Part shown: positions 32,562 through 42,910 of the stretch, in pieces
Layout: each line of letters opens with the position of its first letter
Numbering within the stretch: the first letter of the stretch is position 1
Assembly (NCBI RefSeq): GCF_029257255.1
Contig: NZ_JARICI010000019.1
Span: forward strand, 1-46,321
Reading direction: 5' to 3'
DNA from: Sporosarcina sp.
GTDB taxonomy: Bacteria > Bacillota > Bacilli > Bacillales_A > Planococcaceae
Length of the DNA: 46,321 nt
Notes under the pieces: model-generated
The model's input: only the letters and a program-made list of their open reading frames with translations
What the model was told of the DNA's origin: nothing
Databases searched by the model: none
Translations under genes and position numbers: made by a program

Positions 32562-32712
32562 TTCCTTCGGGGCAGGGTGGAAGTCCCTACCGACGGTGAT
32601 GAGCCTACGAGCTCTAAGTCCGTGACCCGGATGCTATTATGAATTTAATTAGCAGAAGGTGGATTTGGTGAAACTCCAAAGCCGACAGTTAAAGTCTGGA
32701 TGAGAGAAGGAA
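32562..32712 (+). ncRNA. FMN riboswitch (RFN element)
   Basis: The highly conserved RFN sequence starts CCTTCGGGGCAGGGTGGAA, continues CCGACGGTGATGAGCC, and ends GCCGACAGTTAAAGTCTGGATG...AGAAGGA. With FMN bound it should favour the downstream terminator (32764-32795), switching off ribD-ribE-ribBA-ribH. Confidence 0.97.
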
Positions 32713-32763
32713 CAATGCGTTTTTTAAATGAATCATTTATAACGCTTATTTTGTCATGGTTAC

Positions 32764-32795
32764 AAGCCCCGCATTTTTATTCTGCGGGGCTTTTT
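32764..32795 (+). terminator. regulated terminator of the FMN riboswitch
   Basis: AAGCCCCGCA pairs with TGCGGGGCTTTTT around an A/T loop. It lies about 50 nt after the aptamer and 52 nt before ribD. A second stem, GCGTTTTTTAAATGA...TCATTTATAACGC (32717-32746), lies between them. Confidence 0.9.
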
Positions 32796-32846
32796 GTGTT
32801 GTTATGTCACGTTACAGAGGAATACAGCAAGTTGGAGTGTGTTGCA

Positions 32847-33935
32847 GTGAATCAAGACTATATGGAAATGGCGCTGAAGCTTGCAGAAAATGTTGCAGGT
32901 CAGACGTCTCCTAATCCGCCAGTCGGTGCTGTTTTAGTGAAAGACGGCCGAATTATCGGAATGGGTGCACATATGCAGGCGGGTGAAAGTCATGCCGAGC
33001 GTGTCGCGCTGGATATGGCAGGCATAAAGGCGAAAGGCGCTGATTTGTATGTCACGCTGGAGCCTTGTTCGCATACCGGCAAAACTTCTCCGTGTGCAAA
33101 CGCGGTGATTGAAGCCGGAGTAACACGTGTATTTGTCGCGATTTCAGATCCCAATCCGCTCGTTGCAGGCCGCGGGATTGAACGTCTTCGCGCGGCCGGT
33201 ATAGAGGTGCAGGAAGAATTATGCACTGATCAGGCGCGGAAATTATACGAACCATTTTTTCATTTTATTCGAACAAAAACACCTCATGTGACAATGAAAA
33301 CAGCAATGACTATTGACGGTAAGATTGCAACATCAACAGGTGACAGTAAATGGGTGACGAGTGAGCAGGCCAGACTCGATGTCCATCTGCTTCGTCATAC
33401 TCAAGATGCGATTTTAGTAGGCGTTCAAACTCTTCTTCATGATAACCCTCTTCTCACCACCAGACTGCCCCAAGGTGGAAAATCTCCTATTCGAGTTATT
33501 TTAGATAGCCGGCTACGAACGCCGGAAAACAGTCAAGTGATTCAAAACAGTGAAGCACCCACTTGGATTTTTTGCGCAAATGACGCAGAGTCTAAACGGG
33601 AAGAATTGCTTTCAAAACCTCATGTTCAGATCATTCGTATGCCGAAATCTCAACTGATAATCAATGAAATCCTTTTGGAACTTGGATCTCGTGGCATTAT
33701 GACGCTATTCGTAGAAGGTGGAGCAACGGTCAATTCTTCATTCGTTACAGCACGTGCTGTTCAGAAAGTAATATGCTATATGGCACCTAAATTGCTGGGT
33801 GGGAAAGAATCACTGACGCCGGTAAGTGGTATGAATCCGCATTTTATGAATGAAGCAGTAGAGCTCACTTTTGAAAGTGTAGAAATGATCGGTCCTGATA
33901 TCAAAATAACAGCAAGACCGAAAGAGAGGGATTGA
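32847..33935 (+). CDS. ribD: bifunctional riboflavin deaminase/reductase
   Basis: A 362-residue enzyme doing the second and third steps of riboflavin synthesis. The N-terminal zinc deaminase (1-150) has NPPVGAVLVKDG, HAE (H49-E51), Cys74 (PCSHTGKTSPC) and Cys83; the C-terminal reductase (150-362) has MTIDGKIATSTGDSKWVT and a late VEGGATVNSSF. GTG 32847 gives the family length and has GGAGTG 7 nt upstream; reading further upstream enters the riboswitch terminator. First gene of the FMN-controlled operon. Confidence 0.96.
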   Translation: MNQDYMEMALKLAENVAGQTSPNPPVGAVLVKDGRIIGMGAHMQAGESHAERVALDMAGIKAKGADLYVTLEPCSHTGKTSPCANAVIEAGVTRVFVAISDPNPLVAGRGIERLRAAGIEVQEELCTDQARKLYEPFFHFIRTKTPHVTMKTAMTIDGKIATSTGDSKWVTSEQARLDVHLLRHTQDAILVGVQTLLHDNPLLTTRLPQGGKSPIRVILDSRLRTPENSQVIQNSEAPTWIFCANDAESKREELLSKPHVQIIRMPKSQLIINEILLELGSRGIMTLFVEGGATVNSSFVTARAVQKVICYMAPKLLGGKESLTPVSGMNPHFMNEAVELTFESVEMIGPDIKITARPKERD

Positions 33936-33938
33936 GCA

Positions 33939-34583
33939 TTGTTTACAGGAATTATTGAAGAAATCGGTTCAGTAAAGAGTGTACAGCCAGGCGCTAAATC
34001 GATGATGCTAACGATTAGCGCTTCCACAGTGCTGACTGATGTTCATCTGGGAGACAGTATCGCAGTAAACGGAGTGTGTCTGACAGTTACGGAGTTTACA
34101 GATAAACAGTTTTCGGCTGATGTCATGCCTGAAACTGTATTCTCTACATCGCTACGTCAGCTGACTGCCGGAAGCAAAGTGAATTTGGAACGTGCACTCG
34201 CAGCAAACGGTAGATTCGGCGGTCATTTTGTTACTGGGCATGTAGACGGAATAGCTGTAATCCGGGAAAAACGGATTGTCGATAATGCACTATATATCAG
34301 ACTGTCATTACCGGAAAACTTCGGATCATATTTACTGCAGAAAGGCTCAATTGCGTTAGACGGCACATCACTGACGATCTTTGATGTCAATCAAACAGAC
34401 ATAACGATTTCGCTCATTCCACATTCACAGGAAATGACAGTGCTTGCGAAGAAGCAAATCGGTGAAACCGTTAATTTCGAATGTGATATGCTCGCGAAAT
34501 ATGTGGAAAATATGCTGAATCGACGGGAAGGTAACAAAGAAACGATATCAGAAGATTATCTACGACAGCACGGATTCATGTAA
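33939..34583 (+). CDS. ribE: riboflavin synthase, alpha subunit
   Basis: A 214-residue enzyme that dismutates two 6,7-dimethyl-8-ribityllumazines to riboflavin. Two lumazine-binding repeats: the first opens [10 protein letters not shown] with [13 protein letters not shown], the second has VTGHVDG and [12 protein letters not shown]. It starts at TTG 33939 with GAGAGGG 8 nt upstream, 3 nt after the ribD stop. The C-terminus has the usual trimerisation-type helix ([14 protein letters not shown]). Confidence 0.96.
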   Translation: MFTGIIEEIGSVKSVQPGAKSMMLTISASTVLTDVHLGDSIAVNGVCLTVTEFTDKQFSADVMPETVFSTSLRQLTAGSKVNLERALAANGRFGGHFVTGHVDGIAVIREKRIVDNALYIRLSLPENFGSYLLQKGSIALDGTSLTIFDVNQTDITISLIPHSQEMTVLAKKQIGETVNFECDMLAKYVENMLNRREGNKETISEDYLRQHGFM

Positions 34584-34606
34584 GTAGATGTGAGAGGAGA
34601 AATAAT

Positions 34607-35800
34607 ATGTTCCATACAATTGAAGAGGCACTCGAAGATTTAAAGCAGGGCAAAGTTGTCATTGTGGTAGATGATGAAGACCGTGAGAATGAAGGAGATT
34701 TCGTCGCATTGGCTGATCAGGTTACGCCTGAAATCATTAATTTCATGGCGACGAAGGGACGCGGTTTGATCTGTGTGCCGATTATGGAGGAGAAAGCGCA
34801 GCAGCTTGGGTTGCAGATGATGACAGATCATAATACCGACTCACACGGCACCGCTTTTACAATCAGTGTCGACCACAGCTCAACACATACAGGCATCAGC
34901 GCATTTGAACGTGCCGATACGATTGTCAAGATGATGGAGCCTGCCGCAACAGCGGGTGACTTTAAACGGCCAGGCCATATCTTTCCTTTAGTTGCAAAAT
35001 CCGGAGGTGTGCTGGAACGCACAGGGCATACAGAAGCGGCAGTAGATCTGGCAAGGCTTGCCGGAAGTTCATCGGCAGGCGTCATATGCGAAATTATGAA
35101 TGATGACGGCACGATGGCGCGTGTTCCTGAATTGCGTCAGATGGCAGAAGAGCTCGATGTAAAATTAATCACTATTCAGGACTTGATTCATTACCGTCTG
35201 CAGCAGGAACAATTGGTTGTCAGAGAAGCAGAAATCAAGCTGCCCACTGATTTCGGTGAATTCCGGATGATCGGCTACACAGAATCACTTTCCGGAAAAG
35301 AGCACGTAGCTCTGGTCAAAGGCGATGTTACAACGGACGAACCTGTACTGGTGCGCGTTCATTCAGAATGTTTGACGGGAGATGTATTCGGTTCTTGCCG
35401 TTGTGATTGTGGACCTCAATTGCATGCTGCCTTGGCGCAGATTGAGCAGCAAGGTCGCGGCGTACTGCTGTATATGCGTCAGGAAGGCAGAGGGATCGGC
35501 CTGATCAACAAACTCAAGGCATACGAACTGCAGGAGCAGGGCTACGACACAGTAGAAGCCAATGAAAAGCTGGGCTTCGCAGCAGACTTGCGCGATTATG
35601 GAATCGGTGCACAGATTCTGCGAGAACTCGGCATCAGACAAATGCGTCTGTTGACTAATAACCCAAAGAAAATAGCGGGTTTGAAAGGCTATGAACTGGA
35701 AGTGGTTGAACGGGTGCCGATTCAACTGCCAATGAAAACAGAAAACGAAAAATACTTACAAACAAAAGCAGAAAAGCTCGGACATTTATTAACAATCTAA
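34607..35800 (+). CDS. ribBA: 3,4-dihydroxy-2-butanone-4-phosphate synthase / GTP cyclohydrolase II
   Basis: A 397-residue fusion supplying both riboflavin precursors. The RibB half (1-200) has [24 protein letters not shown] and [14 protein letters not shown]. The RibA half (about 206-397) has [21 protein letters not shown] with the zinc cysteines, RQEGRGIGL, and a late [29 protein letters not shown] is 7 nt before ATG 34607. Both active sites look intact, unlike some ribBA genes where one half has decayed. Confidence 0.97.
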   Translation: MFHTIEEALEDLKQGKVVIVVDDEDRENEGDFVALADQVTPEIINFMATKGRGLICVPIMEEKAQQLGLQMMTDHNTDSHGTAFTISVDHSSTHTGISAFERADTIVKMMEPAATAGDFKRPGHIFPLVAKSGGVLERTGHTEAAVDLARLAGSSSAGVICEIMNDDGTMARVPELRQMAEELDVKLITIQDLIHYRLQQEQLVVREAEIKLPTDFGEFRMIGYTESLSGKEHVALVKGDVTTDEPVLVRVHSECLTGDVFGSCRCDCGPQLHAALAQIEQQGRGVLLYMRQEGRGIGLINKLKAYELQEQGYDTVEANEKLGFAADLRDYGIGAQILRELGIRQMRLLTNNPKKIAGLKGYELEVVERVPIQLPMKTENEKYLQTKAEKLGHLLTI

Positions 35801-35812
35801 GGAGAGAATACA

Positions 35813-36280
35813 ATGGGGAAATTATTTGAAGGACATTTAACAGGTACAGGATTAAAAGTGGGAATTGTCGTAGGGCGGTTCAATGAATTTATTACAGGGA
35901 AATTGCTTTCAGCAGCACAAGATGCATTCAAGAGACATGGCGTAGACGAAGCAGATGTAGACATCGCGTGGGTACCGGGCGCATTTGAAATCCCGTTCAT
36001 TGCGAAAAAAATGGCAGATTCAAAAAAATACGATGCAGTGATTACGCTAGGTACCGTTATTCGCGGAGCGACACCTCATTTTGACTATGTCTGCAATGAG
36101 GCAGCCAAAGGAGTATCGCAGGCAGGACTGCAGTCAGGAGTCCCTGTCATCTTCGGTGTATTGACGACAGATACGATTGAGCAGTCTATCGAACGCGCAG
36201 GTACAAAAGCGGGTAACAAAGGCTGGGATGCAGCGGTTTCGGCAATTGAGATGGCAAACCTTTCACGTCAGTTTGAATGA
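35813..36280 (+). CDS. ribH: 6,7-dimethyl-8-ribityllumazine synthase (riboflavin synthase beta)
   Basis: A 155-residue subunit that condenses the RibB and RibD products; in Bacillus it forms the 60-mer shell around Rib[20 protein letters not shown] and [16 protein letters not shown] are the substrate-binding motifs, and [20 protein letters not shown] ends the active site. AAGGAGAG is 7 nt before ATG 35813, 12 nt after ribBA. Last gene of the operon; a weak TGATTCA...TGAATCA hairpin (36287-36310) may terminate it. Confidence 0.97.
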   Translation: MGKLFEGHLTGTGLKVGIVVGRFNEFITGKLLSAAQDAFKRHGVDEADVDIAWVPGAFEIPFIAKKMADSKKYDAVITLGTVIRGATPHFDYVCNEAAKGVSQAGLQSGVPVIFGVLTTDTIEQSIERAGTKAGNKGWDAAVSAIEMANLSRQFE

Positions 36281-36316
36281 TTGTGTGATTCAGCAGCTGT
36301 TGAATCATTATTACAA

Positions 36317-36330
36317 AGAAAGCGCTTTAT
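36317..36330. promoter_or_regulatory. cre site (CcpA operator) upstream of hutP
   Basis: AGAAAGCGCTTTAT, with palindromic core AAAGCGCTTT, matches the catabolite-responsive element. It lies about 18 bp upstream of the -35. Confidence 0.65.
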
Positions 36331-36347
36331 TTATTTTCTAACTTGTA

Positions 36348-36376
36348 TTGACCAACTGTATTTCATCTGCAATAAT
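36348..36376 (+). promoter_or_regulatory. hut promoter
   Basis: TTGACC (36348-36353), 17-bp spacer, AATAAT (36371-36376). Confidence 0.7.
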
Positions 36377-36432
36377 AGAGTCAGTCATTAGTGAAAATTA
36401 GATGTGAGTACATCTGAAGAAGTAGGTACAAC

Positions 36433-36882
36433 ATGAAAAAGCTTGATACAAGGATCGGACGTCAGGCGGTCTTGTATTCGTTCTCTGAGAGTGAATCAGA
36501 AGATCAAAAGATTGAGAACGAACTGCAGCAGCTGGGATGGCGTTTCGGTAAAGGTAAAGTAGGGTCGATGGAGTTTCAAAAAATTGTGGCGGCCATCGAA
36601 ACACTGGCGAAACGGCAAGGAATAGTAGACCAAGATGTCTATCGTGAAATGCACTCGCTGTATCACGCCATCATTGAAGCCATGCACGGAGTAACGCGCG
36701 GCCAGGTGGAATTAGGCGGCATGCTGCGTACTGCAGGTCTTCGTTTTGCGATTGTCCGGGGTACACCTTTCGAACATGAAGCAGAAGGCGAATGGATTGC
36801 CGTAGCAGTTTACGGGACAATCGGAGCACCGGTTCGGGGCTTTGAACACGAGGCAATTGGTTTAGGAATTAATCACATGTAA
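36433..36882 (+). CDS. hutP: hut operon antiterminator HutP
   Basis: A 149-residue RNA-binding protein that, with L-histidine and Mg, binds hut mRNA and prevents termination before hutH. The length equals the B. subtilis protein within one residue. [11 protein letters not shown] near the N-terminus, [25 protein letters not shown] and [24 protein letters not shown] are typical, and the C-terminal [22 protein letters not shown] holds His residues used for metal. AAGTAGG is 7 nt before ATG 36433. The terminator it should act on lies 36 nt after its stop. Confidence 0.95.
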   Translation: MKKLDTRIGRQAVLYSFSESESEDQKIENELQQLGWRFGKGKVGSMEFQKIVAAIETLAKRQGIVDQDVYREMHSLYHAIIEAMHGVTRGQVELGGMLRTAGLRFAIVRGTPFEHEAEGEWIAVAVYGTIGAPVRGFEHEAIGLGINHM

Positions 36883-36916
36883 ATAAGAAATAAGCCTATA
36901 GTTATTTAGACAATAA

Positions 36917-36980
36917 GGAGGCTATATTGACACGCGCGGTACCCTTTTAGGGATCCGTCTGTCAATATAGCCTCTTTTTG
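36917..36980 (+). terminator. HutP-dependent terminator between hutP and hutH
   Basis: Long stem with 15-bp perfect arms (GAGGCTATATTGACA, 36918-36932, with 36960-36974), an inner GGTACCC/GGGATCC stem and TTTTT. Same position as the histidine-controlled terminator in B. subtilis. Confidence 0.9.
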
Positions 36981-37053
36981 CATGTCCAAAAAGGCTTCTT
37001 ACTTCATGAAACGTATGACAACAAGAACAAATGACAACGAGGAGGAAATGTAA

Positions 37054-38574
37054 ATGATCGAATTAACTGGACGTACACTAACAATTGAAGAAGCAAGAGA
37101 AGTATTGGTAAACGGAGTGCAGGTAAAGGCTTCAGAAGAAAGTATGAAGGCTGTTCAGAAAAGTCGCGAGGCAGTAGAGAAGATTGTAGAAGAAGGTAAA
37201 GTTGTTTACGGAATCACAACAGGATTCGGTAAATTCAGTGACGTGCTCATCGAACCCGAGAATACAGAAGCGCTTCAATTAAATTTGATTCATTCACATG
37301 CATGCGGAATTGGCGAACCGTTTCCTGAAATGGTTTCCCGCGGTATGACATTACTGCGTGCAAATGCTCTTTTAAAAGGATTCTCAGGAATTCGTCCGGT
37401 AGTAATCGAACGTTTGCTGGATCTTGTCAATGCTAACATTCATGCGGTCATTCCACAGCAAGGTTCATTAGGAGCAAGCGGTGACTTGGCTCCTCTGTCA
37501 CATTTGGCACTTGTCCTCATGGGGGAAGGAGAGGTATTCTATAAGGGTGAGCGTATGGAATCAATGAAAGCAATGAGTCGGGAAGGTATTGAACCCGTTA
37601 CATTGAAGGCGAAAGAAGGCCTTGCGCTGATTAACGGAACTCAGGCGATGACAGCAATGGGTCTAGTTAATTACATCGAGTCGGAACAGCTTGCTTATCA
37701 AACGGAAGCAATCTCTACGATGACATTGGAAAGCTTGCTTGGGATCGTCGATGCATTTGATGCGGATGTTCACGAAGCACGCGGTTACCGCCAGCAGATA
37801 GAAGTGGCAGAGCGTATGCGCCGTATGTTCATAGGCAGCCAGTTGACAACAAGACAAGGGGAGCTGCGTGTGCAGGATGCCTATTCACTACGTTGTATCC
37901 CTCAGGTTCACGGAGCGTCTTGGCAGGTTCTTGATTACGTGAAAGAAAAGCTCGAAATTGAAATGAACGCAGCAACTGATAACCCGCTAATTTTTGATGA
38001 AGGTGAAAAAGTTATTTCAGGTGGTAACTTCCACGGTCAGCCAATCGCATTTGCTATGGACTTCTTGAAGGTTGCAATGGCAGAGTTTGCGAATATTTCA
38101 GAGCGCCGTGTTGAGCGTCTTGTTAATCCGCAGCTGAACGATCTGCCGCCATTCTTGAGCCCTGAACCAGGTCTACAGTCCGGCGCAATGATCATGCAAT
38201 ATGCAGCAGCATCATTAGTTTCAGAGAATAAAACGCTGGCTCACCCGGCAAGTGTTGACTCGATTCCGTCTTCAGCTAACCAGGAAGACCACGTCAGCAT
38301 GGGGACGATTGGTTCCCGTCATGCGTATCAAATCATTCAGAATGCACGCAGAGTGCTGGCGATTGAATTGATTTGTGCTATGCAGGCTGCAGAATACAGA
38401 GGGACTGAAAAGCTAGCTGACTTCACGAAGAAATTTTATGAAGAAGCTCGCACAGTCGTCCCAAGCATCAAAAAGGACCGCATTTTCTCTAAGGACATTG
38501 AAGCGGCTGCTGCATGGTTGCTTGAAATGGACTGGAAGGCATTTGCGGATAAGTCTTTGCCAACTCAAGTGTAA
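37054..38574 (+). CDS. hutH: histidine ammonia-lyase
   Basis: A 506-residue homotetrameric enzyme that deaminates L-histidine to urocanate, the first step of histidine catabolism. The MIO electrophile forms from Ala141-Ser142-Gly143 ([14 protein letters not shown]). TTGFGKFSD with Tyr53 nearby (VYGITTG), [11 protein letters not shown] and ATDNPLIF are standard. GAGGAGG is 9 nt before ATG 37054. The usual next gene is hutU; here a transporter follows 167 bp later and no hutU, hutI or hutG is in the window. Confidence 0.97.
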   Translation: MIELTGRTLTIEEAREVLVNGVQVKASEESMKAVQKSREAVEKIVEEGKVVYGITTGFGKFSDVLIEPENTEALQLNLIHSHACGIGEPFPEMVSRGMTLLRANALLKGFSGIRPVVIERLLDLVNANIHAVIPQQGSLGASGDLAPLSHLALVLMGEGEVFYKGERMESMKAMSREGIEPVTLKAKEGLALINGTQAMTAMGLVNYIESEQLAYQTEAISTMTLESLLGIVDAFDADVHEARGYRQQIEVAERMRRMFIGSQLTTRQGELRVQDAYSLRCIPQVHGASWQVLDYVKEKLEIEMNAATDNPLIFDEGEKVISGGNFHGQPIAFAMDFLKVAMAEFANISERRVERLVNPQLNDLPPFLSPEPGLQSGAMIMQYAAASLVSENKTLAHPASVDSIPSSANQEDHVSMGTIGSRHAYQIIQNARRVLAIELICAMQAAEYRGTEKLADFTKKFYEEARTVVPSIKKDRIFSKDIEAAAAWLLEMDWKAFADKSLPTQV

Positions 38575-38624
38575 TGCAACTGAAATAACCGATATTGTAT
38601 ACAAGATTGATTTTTCCAGTGTGA

Positions 38625-38657
38625 AACGCCGGGCGGGATTTTCCTGCCTGGCGACAT
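38625..38657 (+). other. stable hairpin between hutH and the transporter
   Basis: GCCGGGCGGG pairs with CCTGCCTGGC (two G-U pairs) around TTTT, with no T-run after it. It may be a processing or stabilising stem separating hutH from the downstream message, rather than a terminator. Confidence 0.5.
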
Positions 38658-38741
38658 CTGGATATTATTCGCAAGCCGTTGTAAGCCCTTGTTTTCAAGG
38701 TTGTTTATAGTTATAGGAATTGAGACACGGGGGATGAGAAC

Positions 38742-40061
38742 ATGTTATTTAATACAGTAGTAATTTCTGTCATTGTCATGGCGGTATTGAGTTTATTTCG
38801 GGTAAACGTAATTTTCGCGATTTTGGCAGCGGCTGGTGTGGCGGGACTTATGGAAGGCCTTTCTTTAACTGAAGCTACCACTATGCTGGTTTCTGGTATG
38901 GGAGGACAGGCAAATACTGCCCTAAGCTATATTCTATTAGGGATGTTTGCCGTGATGATCGGCATGTCGGGAATAGCGGGATTTTTAGTGAAAAATTTAG
39001 TGAAGATATTACGAGGGAAACGAGCGATATTGTTATTAACGATTGCTGGAGTCGCTTGTTTCTCACAAAACTTAGTACCGATACACATTGCATTTATTCC
39101 AATTTTAATTCCACCTATGCTACATTTATTCGATACCATGAAGATTGATCGCCGTGGTATTGCAACAGCGCTTACTTTTGGCCTGAAAACACCGTATATT
39201 ATGATTCCTGCAGGATTTGGATTGATCTTTAAAGGAATTATTGTTGATGAAATGGCAGCAAGCGGTATGAATATTACCCTTTCAGAAGCCAACTTGGCCA
39301 TGCTGATCCCAGGCTGCGGAATGATTGTCGGTCTGCTGGTTGCTGTTTTCATTACATATCGCAAACCTCGTGATTATGCTGATGAGGAAGCAGAGAAAAT
39401 TAATATTCTGAGAGAAGAAGAAGCGGAAAACATGGAGTTGAAATTTAACATCCGCCACGGATTTACGATCGTTTCAATTATCGCCGCACTGGCAGTCCAG
39501 CTGATAACTGATTCCTTGATACTTGGGGCGCTTGCTGGAATCTTCTTGATGTTTGTCTTAACTGTCATCCCGTTCAAAGATGGAGAAAAAGTCGTAAATG
39601 ACGGAATTGCCATGATGGGTATGATTGCTTTTGTTATGCTGATTGCTTCAGGGTTTGCGACTGTTCTGAAAGAAACGGGGGCAGTAGATAGTCTTGTCGA
39701 ATCAGCAACAGGTATATTAGGAGACAATAAAATGCTGATCGCTCTCATTATGCTTCTAGTAGGTCTCTTGATTACAATGGGAATTGGATCTTCATTCGGT
39801 ACCATTCCAATTATTGCAGCATTATTTGTTCCAATCTGTATGGCAGTCGGATTCTCGCCTCTCGCAACAGCTGCTTTAATCGGTACAGCAGGCGCACTTG
39901 GAGATGCGGGTTCACCAGCTTCAGACAGTACACTCGGGCCAACATCGGGTCTCAATGCAGATGGCAAGCATCATCACATTTGGGATACCTGTGTGCCGAC
40001 ATTCCTGCATTTCAACATTCCATTGATTATTTTTGGCGTTATGGCAGCAATGATTTTATAA
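38742..40061 (+). CDS. YuiF-like Na+/H+ antiporter family transporter, putative histidine permease
   Basis: A 439-residue integral membrane protein with about 12 helices. Features: FSQNLVPIHIAFIPILIPPML (about 105-125), a central cytoplasmic loop with DYADEEAEKIN, and a late GSSFGTIPIIAALFVP followed by GALGDAGSPASDSTLGPT, typical of the NhaC/YuiF-type family. YuiF is a predicted histidine transporter from T-box regulon analyses (recollection). Position right after hutH supports histidine uptake here. GGGGGATG precedes ATG 38742. Terminated at 40067. Confidence 0.8.
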   Translation: MLFNTVVISVIVMAVLSLFRVNVIFAILAAAGVAGLMEGLSLTEATTMLVSGMGGQANTALSYILLGMFAVMIGMSGIAGFLVKNLVKILRGKRAILLLTIAGVACFSQNLVPIHIAFIPILIPPMLHLFDTMKIDRRGIATALTFGLKTPYIMIPAGFGLIFKGIIVDEMAASGMNITLSEANLAMLIPGCGMIVGLLVAVFITYRKPRDYADEEAEKINILREEEAENMELKFNIRHGFTIVSIIAALAVQLITDSLILGALAGIFLMFVLTVIPFKDGEKVVNDGIAMMGMIAFVMLIASGFATVLKETGAVDSLVESATGILGDNKMLIALIMLLVGLLITMGIGSSFGTIPIIAALFVPICMAVGFSPLATAALIGTAGALGDAGSPASDSTLGPTSGLNADGKHHHIWDTCVPTFLHFNIPLIIFGVMAAMIL

Positions 40062-40066
40062 AATGA

Positions 40067-40101
40067 AAAGAGCAGACCCGTCGAAATGGGTCTGCTCTTT
40101 A
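40067..40101. terminator. bidirectional terminator between the hut transporter and metE
   Basis: AAAGAGCAGACCC pairs with GGGTCTGCTCTTT around an 8-nt loop. Confidence 0.9.
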
Positions 40102-40102
40102 C

Positions 40103-42397
40103 TCATTTTCCTGCCGTAACACCTAAACGTTGACGTGCTTGTTCTGTTGCTTTCACCATATGTTCTAAAGCTGCGATTGTTTCTTCGCGCTTTCTTGTCT
40201 TTAAGCCGCAGTCCGGATTAATCCAGAACTGTGAAGGATCCAAAACTTCCAATCCTTTAGTAATGATTTCCGTCATTTCTTCTACCGCCGGCACGCGCGG
40301 GCTGTGGATATCATACACGCCGAGACCGATCCCTTTGTCATAATGATACTCATTGAATGACTCGACCAGATCGCCATGACTTCGTGACGTCTCAATAGAA
40401 ATTACGTCTGCATCCAGCGCACTGATGGCATCGATAAAGTGATTGAAGTCGCAATAGCACATATGCGTATGGATCTGCGTCGTATCTTCTACGGAAGCTG
40501 TCGCAACACGGAATGCGTTCACTGCCCAATTCAAGTAATGATCCCATTCGGATTTCTTTAAAGGTAATCCTTCCCGAAGCGCAGGCTCATCTACTTGGAT
40601 CATATGGATGCCGGCAGCTTCAAGCGATTCGATCTCTTTGCGCAGTGCCAGTGCAATTTGATTCGTGACTTCTTCTCTTGACAGATCATCCCGTACGAAA
40701 GACCAGTTCAGTATCGTGACAGGTCCAGTCAGCATGCCTTTTACTTCGTGATCCGTCAGCGACTTTGCATAAACGGATTCCTCGACAGTCATTGGCTTCG
40801 TGAATGCAACATCTCCAAAGATGATAGGGGGCTTGACGCAGCGTGATCCGTAAGACTGAACCCACGCCTTTTCAGTGAAGACAAAGCCATCCAATTTCTC
40901 TCCGAAATATTCAACCATGTCTGTCCGTTCGAATTCACCGTGTACCAAAACGTCCAGTCCCAAATCTTCCTGAATCGTAATCCACTCGCTGATTTCTGCA
41001 TTGACAAAATCTTTGTACTGCTGATCTGTAATATCACCTTTGCGCCATTCCGAGCGCGTTTTACGGACTTCAGGTGTTTGAGGGAAACTTCCAATTGTAG
41101 TGGTAGGCAGTAAAGGCAATTGGAATTTTTCCTGCTGCTTTACTTTACGCTCTGCAAATGGGAGATTTCGTTTACTGTCGGATAAAACACTGCCAGACGA
41201 TGCATCGCGTACATCCTGACGTTTGCGTGCAGGCAATTCATTGAAAGAAGCCAATGCTTTTTCACTGTCGGCAAAGTCTGCGGCTGCGTAATCTTTACCT
41301 TCTAGCACTGCTGTGCGCAAAGCACTTATTTCCTTGATTTTTTCATCTGCAAACGCAAATGCATTTGTGATGACAGAGTCCAGTTTCTGTTCAGAACGGA
41401 TTGTCACAGGTACATGCAAAAGACTGCTTGACGGCTGAATCCATAATTTTTCTGCCTTCACATGCTGCTGAATCGTTTCCAATAGTAAGAGCTTGGCATC
41501 CAAATCAGAACGCCAGATGTTACGGCCGTCAACAATACCCGCACCCAAGGCTTTATCTCTCGGGAATCCGTGAGTTTTCAAGTTTTGAAGGTTCTGTTCG
41601 TTGTCATGTACGAAATCTAGCCCGATTCCTGCAACGGGCAGAGCTACTGTTGCTTCGTAGTGTTCAACAGAGTCGAAATACGTCTGCAATAAAATATTAA
41701 GGCTTCCGATATTTTTTGTCAGCTGGGAATAGATTTCTGTTACAGCTTTCATTTCATCTGCAGTAATGGATGTACATAGAATAGGCTCGTCAATCTGCAC
41801 CCACTGCACACCTTCCTCCTGCAATTCATGAAGTATTTGCTGATAAAGGGGGATTAGCTGCAGAATGATCGCCGGAACGTCTTTATCTTCGTATCCTTTA
41901 GATAATTTAAGCAATGTATAAGGACCAAGTAGGACAGGTTTCCCTTCAATGCCCAGTTCTTTCTTTGCTTCACGGTAGGCAGTCAAAGGTTTGTTTTCCG
42001 TCAGCTGAAAACGCTGGCCTTCATATTCCGGTACGATATAGTGATAGTTCGTATTAAACCATTTTGTCATTTCAGATGCAACAGCGTTTTCATTTCCGCG
42101 TGCCATGGAGAAATAGTGAGCAGTGGAAACTTTTCCACCTTTCCATTGATAGCGGGAAGGGATGATTCCAAACATTGCAGAAGTATCAAGAACTCGGTCG
42201 TATAGTGTGAAATCACCTACTGGAATTTGTTCCACTCCAGCTACTTGCTGCTTTTTTAAGTTATCTAACCGGATTTGTTTCGTTGTCTGAAGAAGTTCCT
42301 CTTCAGAAATCTTTTCTGACCAAAAGGCTTCAAGAGCCCGTTTCCATTCACGATTTTCTCCGATAACGGGATAACCCAGTATACTGCTTTTTACCAT
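40103..42397 (-). CDS. metE: cobalamin-independent methionine synthase
   Basis: A 764-residue zinc enzyme that moves methyl from 5-methyl-tetrahydrofolate (triglutamate) to homocysteine, giving methionine. Two beta-alpha barrels: an N-terminal one, and a C-terminal catalytic one (from about 430) beginning [16 protein letters not shown]. Zinc ligands appear in HTHMCYCDF (His, Cys) and NPDCGLKTR (Cys). AGGGGGAA precedes ATG 42397. Expression is gated by a cobalamin riboswitch and terminator upstream, so it should be off when B12 is present and a MetH-type enzyme can work. Confidence 0.97.
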   Translation of the reverse strand: MVKSSILGYPVIGENREWKRALEAFWSEKISEEELLQTTKQIRLDNLKKQQVAGVEQIPVGDFTLYDRVLDTSAMFGIIPSRYQWKGGKVSTAHYFSMARGNENAVASEMTKWFNTNYHYIVPEYEGQRFQLTENKPLTAYREAKKELGIEGKPVLLGPYTLLKLSKGYEDKDVPAIILQLIPLYQQILHELQEEGVQWVQIDEPILCTSITADEMKAVTEIYSQLTKNIGSLNILLQTYFDSVEHYEATVALPVAGIGLDFVHDNEQNLQNLKTHGFPRDKALGAGIVDGRNIWRSDLDAKLLLLETIQQHVKAEKLWIQPSSSLLHVPVTIRSEQKLDSVITNAFAFADEKIKEISALRTAVLEGKDYAAADFADSEKALASFNELPARKRQDVRDASSGSVLSDSKRNLPFAERKVKQQEKFQLPLLPTTTIGSFPQTPEVRKTRSEWRKGDITDQQYKDFVNAEISEWITIQEDLGLDVLVHGEFERTDMVEYFGEKLDGFVFTEKAWVQSYGSRCVKPPIIFGDVAFTKPMTVEESVYAKSLTDHEVKGMLTGPVTILNWSFVRDDLSREEVTNQIALALRKEIESLEAAGIHMIQVDEPALREGLPLKKSEWDHYLNWAVNAFRVATASVEDTTQIHTHMCYCDFNHFIDAISALDADVISIETSRSHGDLVESFNEYHYDKGIGLGVYDIHSPRVPAVEEMTEIITKGLEVLDPSQFWINPDCGLKTRKREETIAALEHMVKATEQARQRLGVTAGK

Positions 42398-42429
42398 TTT
42401 TCTATTCCCCCTTAATTTTGCCAATAAAA

Positions 42430-42460
42430 AAAGCATCTCTAACGAAGAATGTTAGAGATG
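42430..42460 (-). terminator. regulated terminator of the cobalamin riboswitch
   Basis: On the minus strand GCATCTCTAAC pairs with GTTAGAGATGC, followed by TTTTTTT, 33 nt before metE. Confidence 0.9.
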
Positions 42461-42499
42461 CGCGTATGTGTAAATATGCATGCATAAATAAAGCATGCA

Positions 42500-42675
42500 A
42501 TACAGTTTGCGTGTGTCTAACACCTCCCTATTCACCGTAGGATTAAGCGTTATGAAAACAGGTAGGTATCTGGCTGGACGCAAAAGCGTCTTCACAGTGG
42601 CGGGACCGCTCCAAAGAAAAGGATTCCCTTTTAAGAAATGAAAGCCGTAAGTCATTCTTCATTTCACCTATTTTC
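42500..42675 (-). ncRNA. cobalamin (B12) riboswitch
   Basis: On the minus strand the core reads AAAGGGAATCC, then GAGCGGTCCCGCCACTGTGA (exact B12 core), a variable GACGC...GCGTC stem, and the B12 box AGCCAGATACCTACCTG. A downstream pairing element and terminator follow. The B12-box consensus is AGCCAGGAGACCTGCC, so two or three positions differ, but the core is unmistakable. Confidence 0.95.
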
Positions 42676-42704
42676 AAACTATTCAATTCAGATGATTGTC
42701 TCTA

Positions 42705-42733
42705 AAACTATCATAAGCTTTTTAAGGTGTCAA
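42705..42733 (-). promoter_or_regulatory. promoter of the metE riboswitch transcript
   Basis: On the minus strand TTGACA (42733-42728), 17-bp spacer, TAGTTT (42710-42705). Confidence 0.65.
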
Positions 42734-42881
42734 CACGAGTTTGCTCACTAAACGGAAAATTTATTGATTTGTCAGACCATTAAATAATGTTTGGAAGGTC
42801 AAATGTCAAACTGTTATATAACTGTTGGCAAGTCTTAGAATGATATCTGAATTAGATGGTGTGCAAATTTTCGCAATTCAG

Positions 42882-42910
42882 TTGAAAGTTTTCTAGACTT
42901 TAGGTATGAT
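42882..42910 (+). promoter_or_regulatory. promoter of glcB
   Basis: TTGAAA (42882-42887), 17-bp spacer, TATGAT (42905-42910). The leader of about 160 nt to the start codon holds no recognised element. Confidence 0.65.

Noticed and set aside
39374..39967. Long antisense ORF (about 197 codons) opposite the YuiF-like transporter
   Set aside because: It has biased, low-complexity composition typical of the reverse frame of a membrane protein gene, and no RBS.
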